From Brachypterus glaber (taxonomy: Eukaryota > Arthropoda > Insecta > Coleoptera > Kateretidae), in assembly GCA_958510825.1 (NCBI GenBank), contig OY294054.1:13591390-13655389 (forward strand): a stretch of DNA of 64,000 nt, given 5' to 3'. The notes beneath the pieces were generated by a model. That model saw only the letters and a list, made by a program, of their open reading frames with translations. It was not told where the DNA came from and searched no databases. Each line of letters begins with the position of its first letter. Positions within the stretch are counted from its first letter, which is position 1. The position numbers were made by a program, and so were the translations under genes. Below, piece after piece: positions 44,470-56,530 of this stretch.

Positions 44470-45347
44470 GTATAGTTTTCAAATTTCTAAAATCGTAAAA
44501 AATTACCAGATCAATTTTTTTTAAATACAAGGGTTTTTTATTGAATTCTAAACAAATCCATCTATTTTTCTGTCTGTCTATTGTCCATTACGTTTTTTTG
44601 TACGCACGATAACTCAAGAGCATACTATAAAAATGTTGGGAAAAATTAAATTGTTTTTGAAAAAAAATCCTTCGAAAATAAAAAAATATAAATATAGGGG
44701 ATACAAGTTCCCAAAAAAATATAATATAAATTAATATGAAAAGTATATTTTATGCCAGCCCAAGAAATTGTAATTATTTACAAAATTTTGTTATTTAACA
44801 GAAATTTAAAACAAACCTATTGAAAATTATTAATTTAAAATAATTTGTTTGTAAATTATATAATTTACAAAAACGTTTTCTGGTGTACCCATCTTGCCCC
44901 ATTATCCCCTACATATCAATTCCCTTGAGATGAAGTGTAAATGTTTTTTTGTAATATATATGTATAAAAAAGCTTTTAAAAATACGCTTTAACTTGCACA
45001 TATGTAAAAATACTGTCGAAAGAGAAATTCGGCGTTGATAGAATAGTTGAAATGAAATTTTTGTTAACTGTTAAACAGGAATCGTTATTACAACTTTACT
45101 TAAATTGTTAATTTGTTTTTTTTTACACTGGTTTACAAGCGTTTGGACTTTGTGAGTCAAGTGACTTTGCGGACTATTCAGACCCTATTAAATCTAAAGT
45201 GAATTTCTGTTAAAAATTAAATATTAAGTACTGTCATTACTCAAAATGCTTCAAAGTAATTTTTGAGATATCTGAAATTGAATGTGAGAACAAAAAATAC
45301 ATTTCACTCGCGGGGGTGAAAAAATGCTTTTTTTACTGAGCTGTATA
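44470..45347. other. AT-rich spacer with a GATAACTCAAGAG fragment
   Basis: From about 44565 the dispersed family seen at 24.7 and 35.9 kb recurs (TACGCACGATAACTCAAGAG). Nothing else is recognised. Confidence 0.45.
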
Positions 45348-46523
45348 CAGGGTGTATTTTAAATAGCGTAGGAAATTTTAACAGGTGATTCTACATGATA
45401 AAAAATTACAAAAAGTTCCTATAAACATATGTCTAAAAATGCGTCATAAGGGAGCTACGCCCCTTTGAAATTGGCTAAAAAAATCGGTTTTTATTTAATA
45501 ACTCAGGAACCCTTTGAGATATATTAACGAGGTTTTGCACGTGAATTAATCCTAATAAGGCCCATCTTCGTATGTCATTTTCACGTACTTATTTAAACCA
45601 GGGGTGTGCGAAACGGGGAGGCCTTATCAGTTTTTTGTCCCAAACTTTTCTCTGTGTAACATTTTTGTATTTTTATTTTTGAAATATAATTCCTCAGGTC
45701 AAAATACATAAAAAAGGTACTCTTGTTGTAATACTATAGGATTAACCGTTTTCGAGAAAACTTCATTTGAAAGTGAAATTTCACGATTCGAGGACAAAAA
45801 ATTAAATACTAAAATGTCGAAAACCAAAATTTTAATGATGCAATGTTATTCTACATCAAAAACTAAGATAAAAAGTTTCCATACATGTAGGTCGAAAAAA
45901 CGCTTTTAAAGCTACCATAGCCCTTTAAAAATGGTGCATATTTAGGAGACCATAGCTCCATTAGGATTGATTTTTGGAAGTACCTGTATATGAGGTTTTT
46001 TTCTTAGTTTTTAATGTACATTCGCCCTGCATCATTAAAATTTTGGTTTTCAACATTTTAGTATTTAATTTTTCGTCCTCGAACCGTGGAATTTCACCTT
46101 CAAATGATTTTTTCTCGAAAACGGTTAATCCTACAGTATTACAACAAGAGTACCTTTTTTTATGTATTTTGACCTGAGGAATCATATTTCAAAAATAAAA
46201 TTGCAAAAAAGTTACACAGAAAAAAGTTTGGGACAACAAACTGATAAGCCCCCCCCGTTTCGCATACCCCTGGTTGAAATAAGTACCTGAAAATAACACA
46301 TAAAAACGGGCCTTGGTAGGATTAGTTGACGTGCAAAACCTCGTTGATATATCTCAAAGGGTTCCTGAGTTATTAAATAAAAACCGATTTTTTTAGCCAC
46401 TTTCAAAGGGGCGTAGCTCCCTTATGACGCATTTTTAGAAATATGTTTATAGGAACTTTTTGTCATATTTTATGATGTAGAATCATCTGTTAAAATTTCC
46501 TACGCTATTTCAAATACACCGTG
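45348..46523. mobile_element. 1.18-kb palindromic CAGGGTG element, copy 1
   Basis: The element is nearly all palindrome. Ends are CAGGGTGTATTTTAAATAGC and, inverted, CACGGTGTATTTGAAATAGC, with TA on both sides. Shared arm blocks: AGGAAATTTTAACAGGTGAT, GGGAGCTACGCCCCTTTG, CAGGAACCCTTTGAGATATA, GTACTCTTGTTGTAATACT and CGAGGACAAAAAATTAAATA. No transposase frame; short frames (45974-46177 plus, 45961-46185 and 46212-46406 minus) are arm sequence read in both directions. Confidence 0.9.
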
Positions 46524-46853
46524 TATATTGTTTATCTAAAACATTTTTCTGCGTGTATTATACTTTTCTAGCTGTAAAACTACGAAGAGTAAAATGAGGG
46601 TAATATTTACTCTAAACTCTTAAAAGCTCTACCTAAATTATCTGACCAAAACGAAGTATAGGTATAATTAATAGGTTTTGTATTATCAAATTTTAAGCTT
46701 AGTTTGTAATCCTTTAATAGTTACTTCGAAGTAAATGTTTATAGATGAGTAAACAATATACAGGATGATCTTTTTTTGATTACCTTACTATAGTTCAATC
46801 TGTAAATACATGATAGTGACTCATGCTTAAATTGCCCTCCCCCTTCACGTTTA
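46524..46853. repeat. Left arm of an outer palindrome around copy 2
   Basis: AAAACATTTTTCTGCGTGTA and TTATACTTTTCTAGCTG (46536-46572) and GTAAATACATGATAGTGACTC (46802-46822) are mirrored at 48150-48188 and 48096-48117. The second CAGGGTG palindrome therefore sits at the tip of a larger, older foldback. Confidence 0.75.
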
Positions 46854-48038
46854 CAGGGTGTATTTGAAATAGCGTAGGAAATTTTAACAGGTGATTCTAC
46901 ATGATAAAATATGATAAAATATGACAAAAAGTTCCTATAAACATATGTCTAAAAATGCGTCATAAGGGAGCTACGCCCCTTTGAAATTGGTTAAAAAAAT
47001 CGGTTTTTATTTAATAACTCAGGAACCCTTTGAGATATGTTAACGAGGTTTTGCACGTAAATTAATCCTAATAAGGCCCATCTTTGTATGTCATTTTCAC
47101 GTACTTATTTAAACCAGGGGTGTGCGAAACGGGGGGGCCTTATCAGTTTTTTGTCCCAAACTTTTTTCTGTGTAACTTTTATGCAATTTTATTTTTGAAA
47201 TATGATTCTTTAGGTCAAAATACATAAAAAAGGTACTCTTGTTGTAATACTGTAGGATTAACCGTTTTCGAGAAAAGTTCATTTAAAGGTGAAATTTCAC
47301 GGTTCGAGGACGAAAAAGTAAATACTAAAATGTCGAAAACCAAAATTTTAATGATGCGATGTTATTTTACATCAAAAACTAAGAAAAAAAGTTTCCATAC
47401 ATGTTGGTCGAAAAAACGCTTTTAAAGCTACCATAGCCCTTTAAAAATGGTGCATATTTAGGAGACCATAGCTCCATTAGGATTGATTTTTGGAAGTACC
47501 TGTATATGAGGTTTTTTTCTTAGATTTTAATGTACATTCGCCCTGCATCATAAAAATTTTGGTTTTCAACATTTTAGTATTTAATTTTTCGTCCTCGAAC
47601 CGTGGAATTTCACCTTCAAATGAATTTTTCTCGAAAACGGTTAATCCTACAGTATTACAACAAGAGTACCTTCTTTATGTACTTTGACCTGAGGAATCAT
47701 ATTTCAAAAATAAAATTGCAAAAAAGTTACACAGAAAAAAGTTTGGGACAAAAAACTGATAAGCCCCCCCCGTTTCGCACACCCCTGTTTGAAATAAGTA
47801 CATGAAATTAACAAATATAAACGGGACTTGGTAGGATTAGTTGACGTGCAAAACTTCGTTGATATATCTCAAAGGGTTCCAGAGTTATTAAATAAAAACC
47901 GATTTCTTCAGCCACTTTCAAAGGGGCGTAGCTCCCTTATGACGCATTTTTAGACATATGTTTATAGGAACTTTTTGTCATATTTTATGATGTAGAATCA
48001 TCTGTTAAAATTTCCGACGCTATTTCAAATACACCGTG
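46854..48038. mobile_element. 1.19-kb palindromic CAGGGTG element, copy 2
   Basis: Same structure as copy 1, with ends CAGGGTGTATTTGAAATAGC and CACGGTGTATTTGAAATAGC and TA duplicated at 46852-46853 and 48039-48040. Close similarity to copy 1 in both arms suggests recent spread. Frames at 47490-47805 come from the arms. Confidence 0.9.
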
Positions 48039-48207
48039 TATACTTCGGCTTCCCCTTTTACGTTTTGATCACCGCAACCTCCATACTTTAAATATGAGTC
48101 ACTATCACGTATTTACGGGTTGAACTATAAATTGCTTAAAATTTGATACAGCTAGAAAAGTATAATACACGCAGAAAAATGTTTTAAACAAAAAATATGT
48201 ACCATTA
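48039..48207. repeat. Right arm of outer palindrome
   Basis: TATGAGTCACTATCACGTAT and GCTAGAAAAGTATAATACAC are the mirror of 46524-46853. Confidence 0.75.
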
Positions 48208-48591
48208 ACACGTTGACGGACACCGGTCCAAACGGCATGACTTCAAATATATATCAGCGGCATATACCGCAACTGGGTTGGTTTCTGTTTCGGCACTGGG
48301 GTATACCGCATAGATGTGTGCCAGCGAGCACCGGCTTTATTTTCCGACAATTTTGCATACACTACGGTATAGGGTGTCATATTTAGCACAAAATACTATA
48401 TTTTTGTATTATCTATAATAAACAATAAAAACGTGGCGTCATATGACGCAAGATTTCTGACCTTAAAAACACAAAATTTAGCTTTTAAGAAAATTATCGA
48501 GGTGTACTTTAGCGTGCAACTAGAAGTTGCACTTAAGTGCCTAAATAAACACCAGCTGACTGACGTCATATGCTGCGGATGTCCGTCGTGT
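48208..48591. mobile_element. ~385-bp TIR element (ACACGTTGACGGACA)
   Basis: ACACGTTGACGGACACC on the left and GGATGTCCGTCGTGT on the right are imperfect inverted ends. The interior has repeated GGTATACCGC / GGCATATACCGC words and GCGTCATATGACGC. A TTAA precedes the left end only, so a piggyBac-type origin is possible but unproven. Confidence 0.6.
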
Positions 48592-49310
48592 AGGCAGGTA
48601 TAAAACAGAGGCTTAACAAATTAAAAATATACAGTCTATAAAAAATTTATCTACGTTTATCGGTTAATAACCCTTTTTGTACAAGTTTCCCTTTATTTTT
48701 CGATCACACTGTATAAATAAAATTAGGTATAGACAATTTCGAACATACATAGTTCCAAACATAGTTCACTAAAAGGTCACTTGTGAGTTTCTGTGTAATA
48801 CGTATAATTTATTCAGTGCATAACCCTTGATTAATGAAAGAAAATTCACCACTTTCGAATTGACGTCACCACAAAATAATACCTAACCTTATATTGCACA
48901 TAATTTTATTTTGCAACGAAAAAAAATTATGATACGTCTTCTGCATAATTCATGAAAAATATTGCAATTTTTATTTTTATTTTAAAAATTTTGATCCTTT
49001 TTTTTTCAAATCCATCCAAAAACATTGTCCACATAAAGAACAAAAACGAATACAAAACTAAAAAGTACTAATATTTACTTGATCACAAATTATATCAGGT
49101 AATCGAAAAAAATAATTTTTCGAACTCGTTAGAACTTGAACAAAAAACAACACACTAACAAAAATTCGACTCCAGCTAATGTCAAAAGTGCGTGACATGA
49201 TCAGCTGTTTAAATATTTGCCGGCAATATCAGATCAAATGGGAATAATATTGGGCTAAATATCTCTGGAACTACAGTAAATAATTTTGCACATGCCCTAA
49301 CACTGGTATA
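48592..49310. other. AT-rich spacer
   Basis: Contains the direct repeat of the 34.5-kb fragment (about 48890-48945). No gene. Confidence 0.45.
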
Positions 49311-49628
49311 GGTTATCATTCTATGTAACTGCTATTTGGTAATTTTAACCAAAGGCGTGCCGTATGGGGGGACGTTATCACTTGCCCAAAACGTTTTTGT
49401 CTGTAATTTTTTTGACGTTTTCTTAATAAAATATGATTCGTTAATCAAAAATTCATAAAAAAGCTGCTCTTTATGTAACATCCTAGTGTTAAAGTTTTCG
49501 AGAAAATTGCTATACAATCTTAAATAATAACACTTGTTACGGGAACGTAACTGCCTTAAACGCGATTTGTGGACATTTGCGCGCTTCTGGTAATAATTAA
49601 CATAAAATAATTACATAGAATGATAACC
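49311..49628. mobile_element. 318-bp TIR element related to CAGGGTG family
   Basis: GGTTATCATTCTATGTAA and its exact complement bound an interior resembling one arm of the giant palindromes (GGCGTGCCGTATGGGGGGAC, AAGTTTTCGAGAAAA complement region, AATTCATAAAAAAGCTGCTC). It appears to be a diverged arm captured between new ends. Confidence 0.6.
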
Positions 49629-50284
49629 TTGGTTAGTTAGTTAATGCAAAAATTATTTTTCCTACGATCCCCTATGAAAATGACATTTACCACACTCCTT
49701 TGTTCTTTAAAAAACACCTTATATCACACGTTTGATATTTATGTATGTAAGTTTGCCTAATTTGGTTTAGATATTTACGTTGTAAATTCTACGAATTTTA
49801 TATGCCATTTTCCACCTTTCATTAGACTTTTTTGATGTCTTTCAATCCAAATATTTCTGTTTTTATGTCAAAAATAAAAACTATAGTTATAACCTTACTA
49901 TTTTGACCCAGGTCAGTACAACTTAAAATGTTTTATTAATGTCTAGATTTTATAAAAATTACTTAATTTGTGATTTAGTTACCTTACATTTTATAAAAAA
50001 CATCAATATTTCCTCATGAAATGTAAAACACTTTAGAATTTTGCAGTCTTATATGGTAGCATATCCACAGAAATCAAATTTAATTAATAAACTGTCAAAT
50101 TTTCCTTGATTTAAAAGAGGCTTGCGGTTAGGCAACCCATTAAACAGTGTTGAACTTCCATAATAATCTTATATTTAAAAACCAAGAAAACTAAAGTCAT
50201 TTTTTTTTAAATGAGTTATTAGAAAAAAGAAAGCTGCTGGGACTAGTAGTTCCAGAAGTTAAATGAAAACAAATTTTCAGATTT
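49629..50284. repeat. Dispersed repeat G, copy 1
   Basis: Around 49655-49815: CCTACGATCCCCTATGAAAA, TTTAAAAAACACCTTATATC, ATTTATGTATGTAAGTTTGC and TTCTACGAATTTTATATGCC are mirrored at 55785-55995. The rest is A/T-rich. Confidence 0.6.
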
Positions 50285-50412
50285 ACCCTTAGGAGGGCCG
50301 TAGCTCCCTTAGGGCCTATTTCGGAACCAACCTTCAAAGGAAATTTTTCATATTTTTAGATGTAGAATCATCCCTTTAAAATTTTGTAACCTATTTCTAA
50401 ATCAGCCTGTAT
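50285..50412. mobile_element. CAGGGT-family half element
   Basis: GTAGCTCCCTTAGGGCCTAT, CCAACCTTCAAAGGAA and GATGTAGAATCATCCC end at GCCTGTATAG. Only one arm is present. Confidence 0.65.
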
Positions 50413-50914
50413 AGTACATATATTAAATTGTATATACCATCTGAATATAGATTTCAAATATCAATTAAATTAAATAATTCTAAGAGACTATTACGTTTTG
50501 AGTTCGACATTTGAACCGAATTCAGGAAATTGAATCTGAGGACATATTGTCTAAGAAGACACGCCTAGGTAATGCTGCTATTCGACCTAGAAGAATAAAC
50601 TTATTTCACTACACTAGGTCACAAACCAAACCAAACCAAATTCAAAATCTTCTACCTAGCTGCCAGCCAGAAAAACTATTTCCATTTTTTTCAATTACGA
50701 GATTAAAAATAAATAAATTTGAAACATTTTTATGGCTTTTTTATGTATTTTAAGTATCTCAACGTTAATGTTAAAAAATAATGATTTTCGCGATCTGAAA
50801 AATTTTTTGAGAACAATAACTAGAGAACGCTTTAAACTGAACACTTCAAATTTGGACCACAGCCTCCTTATCTAAGGTGTTCGCCCAGAAAACCAAAATA
50901 TCTCGAAACTAGTG
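50413..50914. other. Unclassified spacer
   Basis: An 80-codon frame (50511-50753) has a CCTAGGT-rich context and no family likeness. Confidence 0.35.
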
Positions 50915-52010
50915 CACTAAATGCGAGCTATTTTTATGGTCTAGAAACATCCTTAAAATGTCCCCAAATGCACACAACTAGCCCTAATAATATAGCTCGC
51001 ATTTTTATTCCTATTTTTTGATCCATTTAGAAACCTAAAATAGCATGCTGTTTTCGACATATAATAGATCGAAAATATGCACCTAAATAGCACCTGAATA
51101 GCATGCTATTTTTAATCCAAATAAGGTTAAAAATAGCATGCTATTTATGACCTAAATTATCTCGAAAATATCATGCTATTTTCTACCTGGTTTAGCAGTA
51201 TATTTTTTATCTATATTTTTGATAGAAATAAAACAGGTGATATACATAAAAAAAGGTTATTATTTTTAAACAGGAGGATCAGAATAGGTACAATATATTT
51301 TTTTGTGGTTCAGCTTGTATCACAACACACTTTAGATGATTTTTGTTGAAAATTTAAATATTCACATTCATGTTCTTTCTAACTACCATTACTTTCGCTT
51401 TCATTCTTATTTACACAAATTAATATAATTTTAACTCTCATTTTCACTATTATTCACTATTTCACTACTTCTGCTTTCACCAGAACAGCTCTCTTCTACC
51501 GCTCCTGTATTCTTCTAAAACTTCACTGCATTCACACAAGGTCTTTTACTTTTGTTTTGAACTTCTTTACTTCTTAAAGAAGCTAAATAATCAAATTTTC
51601 TTTTTTTTTCGACGATTTTTGATGACCTAAGAATTTACAATTAGTAAATTTTTAAAGCGGCGTGCATTCATTCTGAAGACGTCTGTTAAGAAAAAAGAAA
51701 CAAAATAAATACTATTTTGACATATCTACATGCATTTAGTGCGAAAAATAGAAGCATTATTAGCGAGCTAAGCTAAGAGCTATATTTTGGACTTAAAATA
51801 GTTTATTTATAGCATATTCTCAACTAAACCAATATAAACTATATATTTTCGACATAAAGTTGGTCATTATTAGGTCGTCCTAAATTTTATCAAATAAAGG
51901 CGTATATTATCGACCTAAAATAGTTTATTAATTTACCGTCTAAAACTAGGGAGTATTTAGTATTAAAAATGGAACCTATAAGACCTTAAATTAACATAAA
52001 ATGTATGCTA
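50915..52010. repeat. Degenerate repeats with AATAGCATGCTATT palindromes
   Basis: Between about 50990 and 51190, the self-complementary AATAGCATGCTATT core recurs several times at 35-50 bp spacing among CGACCTAAAATAG-like words. A related block (ACTTAAAATAGTTTATT, CGACCTAAAATAGTTTAT) follows at 51770-51960. GTGCACTAAATGCGAGC at 50914 is loosely mirrored by TGCATTTAGTGCG at 51732, so the two halves may be arms of one old foldback with foreign A/T-rich sequence between. Confidence 0.6.
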
Positions 52011-52855
52011 CATATTTCGATATAATTATGAGTGCTTTTAGACGTAAAATTATAGCGTCCATTTTTCATTCAACTTTTGAGAAATATTTTGAACGACTCA
52101 ATAATTTCTTCCATTTTTCGTGCTATATGAAAGCAAGTTTAGGATGCTATATACTAGACTCTCAAGCTGGTTTTCTGTGTCGGCTGGGATGGTTTTTTGG
52201 TAAAAATTGGGTGGGGTAAGGAGGTCAAAGTGTAGAAATATATTTTCGAGACTTAAGCATGTAAAGCAGATATGTTTTTGTGACTCGATCATGAGGGTAA
52301 AGTTTGTTTGCCTTTATCTTGAACAGTGTTTTAAATTTAAACTGCAAAATTTAATTAAAATAAGTACTTAAAATTAGACGTACACATATGTGTGTAACGT
52401 AAAACGGAAACAAAACATCTTTTAATGAAGTTAAATGAGCTAATTTGAACAAATTCGGAATATTTATTTTGCAAAAAGCGCATGGGTTAAAAGGATAACG
52501 GAAAGAGATTTTGCTAGAGCAAAGCCAAACAAGCCGTGAAGATATGCAATGCTTGATATGTCCTACTATACTCTTCATAATAAGCTGGGCCATAATTTTT
52601 TTTTTTGATTTTACAGTTGTCACTTAGTGTCCTATTTATGTCATTTTTTGTATCGTTCAATATCTTCAAAGATTTCTTAAAACAACTACGATTTATTTGA
52701 GCTCGAAGCCCGCTCTTTATTTTTATACGTTTGTTTATGAATGCATTTTTTTCAAAATTGGTATTTATATTTCCATCTAAAAAATTTACACAAAATGTGT
52801 ATTTTAAAAAGGCATTTTTCTAAAAGTTTATCTTAATTTTTTTCTAAAAGTTTAT
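52011..52855. other. AT-rich spacer
   Basis: Overlapping frames on both strands (52001-52292, 52351-52623) are not credited. Confidence 0.4.
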
Positions 52856-53040
52856 CTTACTTTTCCTACGACCTAGTTAGTAGTTGCCTATATTCCACCC
52901 GTTGCCTATGAGAACGATTGGGAAGTGACGATCAGCTGATTTTACATATCTGCTGTCAGAAAATTAGTTAACGTCAAACGAATAACCTCAAATTGACAAA
53001 CTTATTTTAAGATAATGATTGCGTTTTTTTGATGTTTAGG
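52856..53040 (+). repeat. Dispersed repeat H, copy 1
   Basis: CCTACGACCTAGTTAGTAGT, TTCCACCCGTTGCC, TGATTTTACATATCTGCTGT and GCGTTTTTTTGATG match 54848-55020 in the same orientation. No coding role is seen. Confidence 0.7.
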
Positions 53041-53052
53041 TGTTAGGTCGTA

Positions 53053-53476
53053 CACGGAAAGAAATTAGTGGGCTCTGCGCTATACATTATAAGATATTTG
53101 GTAACGGTGGCAAATTATAGTGATTTAAGCTATAGATTATAAGGGACACAATAACTAATAATGTTAAAAATAAATTGGAAACGATTATATATATAACAGA
53201 CACGATTATATTTATTACAGGCACTATTATAAATTTACAGAAATTTTATTATATTATTAAAATTATTAGCACGGACAATAATTAAATCTATTTAAGCTAT
53301 AAATGCCATACTATTTGTTATATTTTATTATTCACTAAACAATTAAAGTATTTCATATAAATTTTTACACTGACTGCCATAATTGTAAGAGAAAGCCTTG
53401 TATTTATATAATAAGCGATTATAATTTGCTTGGTATGTGTGTTATAGCGCTCCTAGCTATAATTTTTTTTTCCGTG
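53053..53476. mobile_element. 424-bp TIR element, CACGGAAA ends, TA duplication
   Basis: CACGGAAAGAAATTAGTGGG and, inverted, CACGGAAAAAAAAATTATAG. A GCGCTATA word follows in both arms, and TA stands on both sides. The interior is almost wholly A/T. Confidence 0.8.
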
Positions 53477-54171
53477 TAGGACCACAAAAAACTAGGTTCA
53501 CGTACTTGGTGTGTAATATACTATTTCCTACTGTTTTCTATATTTTTTTAAAAGTTGCGCCTCCTATAACCTTTTTGATTATAGAAATTAAAAAAATTAA
53601 AAAGTTTATTTTTTTTATTTCGTTGGCAGTGCTGCCAATGCTCATTATTTTTTATTATATTATTTTTCTCCTTTTCTCACTTTGTCGAGACAAAGTTATT
53701 TTTAGGGCGTCATTATCATAAAACCATTAAATAAGGAAAATTATAATTATTAATATCTTGTAAACAAAATATCTTTATCAAATTCTATTTTTGTATTCTC
53801 TATACGGTTAAACTTTTTTGAATATTATATATTCGTAACCTTTAAAAAAATAATTAACATTATTTAATACAAAATAAACAAAATTAAAATATATATTTGA
53901 CTTAAATATAATCAGAAACAGCAGAAATTAAAATTTATATTCAAATTTAACAAGAATGTTCTAAATTTTCAGTAAACATCTTAATATTCAAAGATAATAA
54001 ATACTACATGAAAACCTACTTAAATATAATTTGAAGAGCTACTGGGTCTTTAATAAAAAAAAAATAAAGGTAGGCTCTCAGAAGCACAAGCAGATATTGC
54101 AAAAGATACAGGCCTAGAATGAAATACTGCTTACATTTAACCGAGGGGTGTACCACTATGCCGCCTTCCTA
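53477..54171. other. AT-rich spacer
   Basis: A hydrophobic 94-codon frame (53437-53721) is phenylalanine/isoleucine-rich because of A/T composition; not credited. Confidence 0.45.
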
Positions 54172-54230
54172 AGCTGAAAGGTCCTATCTGTATATGTTAA
54201 ACCTATATAGATAGGACCTTTCAGCTTAGA
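54172..54230. repeat. 24-bp perfect hairpin
   Basis: TAAGCTGAAAGGTCCTATCT and its complement pair around a short loop (GTATATGTTAAACCTATATA). It is too short to classify; a transposon relic is likely. Confidence 0.7.
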
Positions 54231-54847
54231 ACGGTAGTATCTGGCAGTCCGTGTACAATGTTCCGAAAGTCTTTCAAAAATCCAAAAAATCAGCAAAAAA
54301 ATCGACTGATAATGATGATTTTAATTGAACAATTTACTCCAAACTTAAAATTTGTAAAAAATGTTTCATGTTTGTTAATTATTTATGGATAATTTTGAAA
54401 CACTAAATTCAAATATGCCGCAGAATCTGCCAGCGACTTCAAACCTGTCTTTCCTTCTCAAAAATACTGTAGACTTGTGTAATCAAACAAAACTGAAAAC
54501 CAATTTACTTTTGTGTTCGGTTAATTTTTACCAGTGTAGCTAAATGTTCGGCAGTAAAAAAACATATCTCTGTTAAAAAATCGTTTCTTTTTATCTGCTA
54601 AAATAAAAAGTTACAGTTATAGATCCTTTATCGGATGTCTTGAATGCAATTTCATAGTTACCCCTTGTGGGTAATAATTTTGTATGACCCTGTATACTTT
54701 CCAGCAAGAATTATGTTATCCCGTGGTTTTATGACACTATTCGCAGCTTCACGGAAGCTGTATTACAGCTGCACGGACAGAACTTTTCAGCTACATTCTA
54801 TCAAGGAAGAATATTTTGGAGGCAAAATGTTTATGAGAAAGAATTTG
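54231..54847. other. AT-rich spacer
   Basis: Nothing recognised. Confidence 0.45.
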
Positions 54848-55020
54848 TTCCTACGACCTAGTTAGTAGTTTGTGCTTATTTTCCACCCGTTGCCATGACA
54901 GCGGTCGGAAAGTGACAGTCAGGTGATTTTACATATCTGTTGTCAGAAAACAAGTGAACGTCAAACACAAACTGTCAAATTAATAAAATAAATTTTAAGA
55001 CAATTTTTGCGTTTTTTCAT
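54848..55020 (+). repeat. Dispersed repeat H, copy 2
   Basis: See the copy at 52856; about 80 percent alike by eye. Confidence 0.7.
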
Positions 55021-55089
55021 ACCAAGACGAATCGTTTGATATCTCATTTATAAAAGATCGGATGAGTTTTTCATTTTTTCTCTTTACAA

Positions 55090-55285
55090 ATCCCTGATGA
55101 TGACAGGCCAAATAGGAGAAACATAGATTTTTATATAGCCTATGTCACCCGCGATATAAAGACGAATCGTTTGACACCTCAATCGCCAAATTCGGTCAAG
55201 GCGATTGGGCTGTAGAGTGGTACAAACATACATACATAGACTGTTAAACACATTGCCCTTCTTTCTTGGTCAGTCGGGTAAAAAA
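55090..55285 (+). repeat. Dispersed repeat E, copy 2, with ribozyme-like start
   Basis: CTGATGA..GAAACATAG..CTATGTC begins the unit, followed by AATCGCCAAATTCGGTCAAG, GGGCTGTAGAGTGGTACAAA, an (ACAT)n tract and GGTCAGTCGGGTAAAAAA. The opening resembles a decayed hammerhead: core CUGAUGA and GAAA, a six-pair stem III and a GUC site. Stem II is broken and stem I is not seen. Confidence 0.6.
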
Positions 55286-55289
55286 GGGT

Positions 55290-55565
55290 AAAAGGGTATA
55301 TTACATAACTAGTGTGGAAAGTGACATATTTCACGCGGGTGGGAAGGTTTACGAACGAGCCGCCAGGCGAGTGAGGAAACCCCACGAGTGTATGAAATAC
55401 ACTTTCCAACGAGTTATGTACAATATTTTTCCTACGATCCCGAAAAATATGAAGTTTCCTATTTTAAAATTTTCTAATTTTTATTAATTTTTAAGAAAAG
55501 CAAAGCATAAAATAATTATAAATAGCATACAAATTTATATATGTAGGTATGTCAAACAGGAAATA
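55290..55565 (+). repeat. Dispersed repeat F, copy 2
   Basis: Inverted match to 33098-33400. It has an extra CG-rich insert (GAACGAGCCGCCAGGCGAG) between the two conserved parts. Confidence 0.65.
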
Positions 55566-55995
55566 TGATTTTCATTTAGCTTTAGTTTTCTTGGTTTTAC
55601 ATTTAATACAATACATAGCTGTTTAATGGGTTGACTATTCCTAAATAAATGCAAACTAAACTTGAGTTTGCTTATTAAATTAGATTTATGTAGTTATGCT
55701 GTAAAATTGTACTGTTTTACATTTCATAAGAAAAATACTGTGTATTTTGATGTTTTTTATGTAATGTAAGGTATAAAAGGCTGTGGTGAAAGGTGGAAAA
55801 TGGTTTATAAAACAAGGTGAATAAAATTCGTAGAATCTACGAGGTAAATATCTAAATAAAATTAGGCAAATCTTCATACATAAATATCACACGAGTGTGA
55901 TATAAAAATATCAAACTAGTGCGATATGAGGCGTTTTCTAAAGAACAAATAAGTGTGCTTAATGTTATTTTCATGAGGATCGTAGGAAAACATTA
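55566..55995 (-). repeat. Dispersed repeat G, copy 2, between TTTCCTACGATCC ends
   Basis: TTTTTCCTACGATCC near 55427 and GGATCGTAGGAAAA near 55978 are inverted. Between them lie part of repeat F and the mirrored copy of 49655-49815. The boundaries suggest a compound element. Confidence 0.55.
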
Positions 55996-56375
55996 TATCA
56001 TAGTCTATACTTTTCGCAGGACTTTGACATGCGAAGCATTACGTATCTTCATGAATTGTTTTATTTGTGTTAAGATAAAAAAAGGGATGAACCGTGTTTC
56101 TTTCACTTTTTCTCTCTTTTAAGGCGAAGCAGAAATTTAAATAACCGAGGATAGAGTTGTCACTAACATAATATTATTAGGGGTCGGTGACACGGAGGTA
56201 AAAAATGCTACCAACAACACAGTTTTAAAACCCTAGTTAAATTTTACAACAAAAAAAAAAAAAAGGATCGAAAAAAAAATCCAACAAAAATATTTCCCTT
56301 TATCAGCGGCACCTTGGCAAAAAACGGGTTAGGTTAAAATTATTTTTGGAATTTTGTTTACACTCCATTATTATT
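55996..56375. other. AT-rich spacer
   Basis: Nothing recognised. Confidence 0.45.
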
Positions 56376-56530
56376 GCATGTTTGGTTAACGTCGTACTTT
56401 TCTACTTAATTAAGAATCCCCTAAGTCCAGGACTTGTGTGGGCTAGTACTAGAGGGGACCACTGGCTTCAACTGATATTCGAACCAATTTTTAGGGAGGC
56501 GTCTCTCTGTTTTACCTAACGCCTTTGCGT
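56376..56530 (-). mobile_element. SINE copy 4, head missing
   Basis: ATTAAGAATCCCCTAAGTCC, GACTTGTGTGGGCTAGTACT, AGGGAGGCGTC and AACGCCTTTGC match the body of the family. The tRNA-derived part is absent. Confidence 0.7.

Noticed and set aside
45961..47805. Repeated ORFs starting MEVPVYEVFF on both copies
   Set aside because: They lie wholly inside the arms of two palindromic elements and overlap frames on the opposite strand.
53437..53721. 94-codon hydrophobic ORF as a membrane protein
   Set aside because: Phe/Ile/Leu richness is expected from poly-T-rich DNA, and it starts within the right end of a TIR element.
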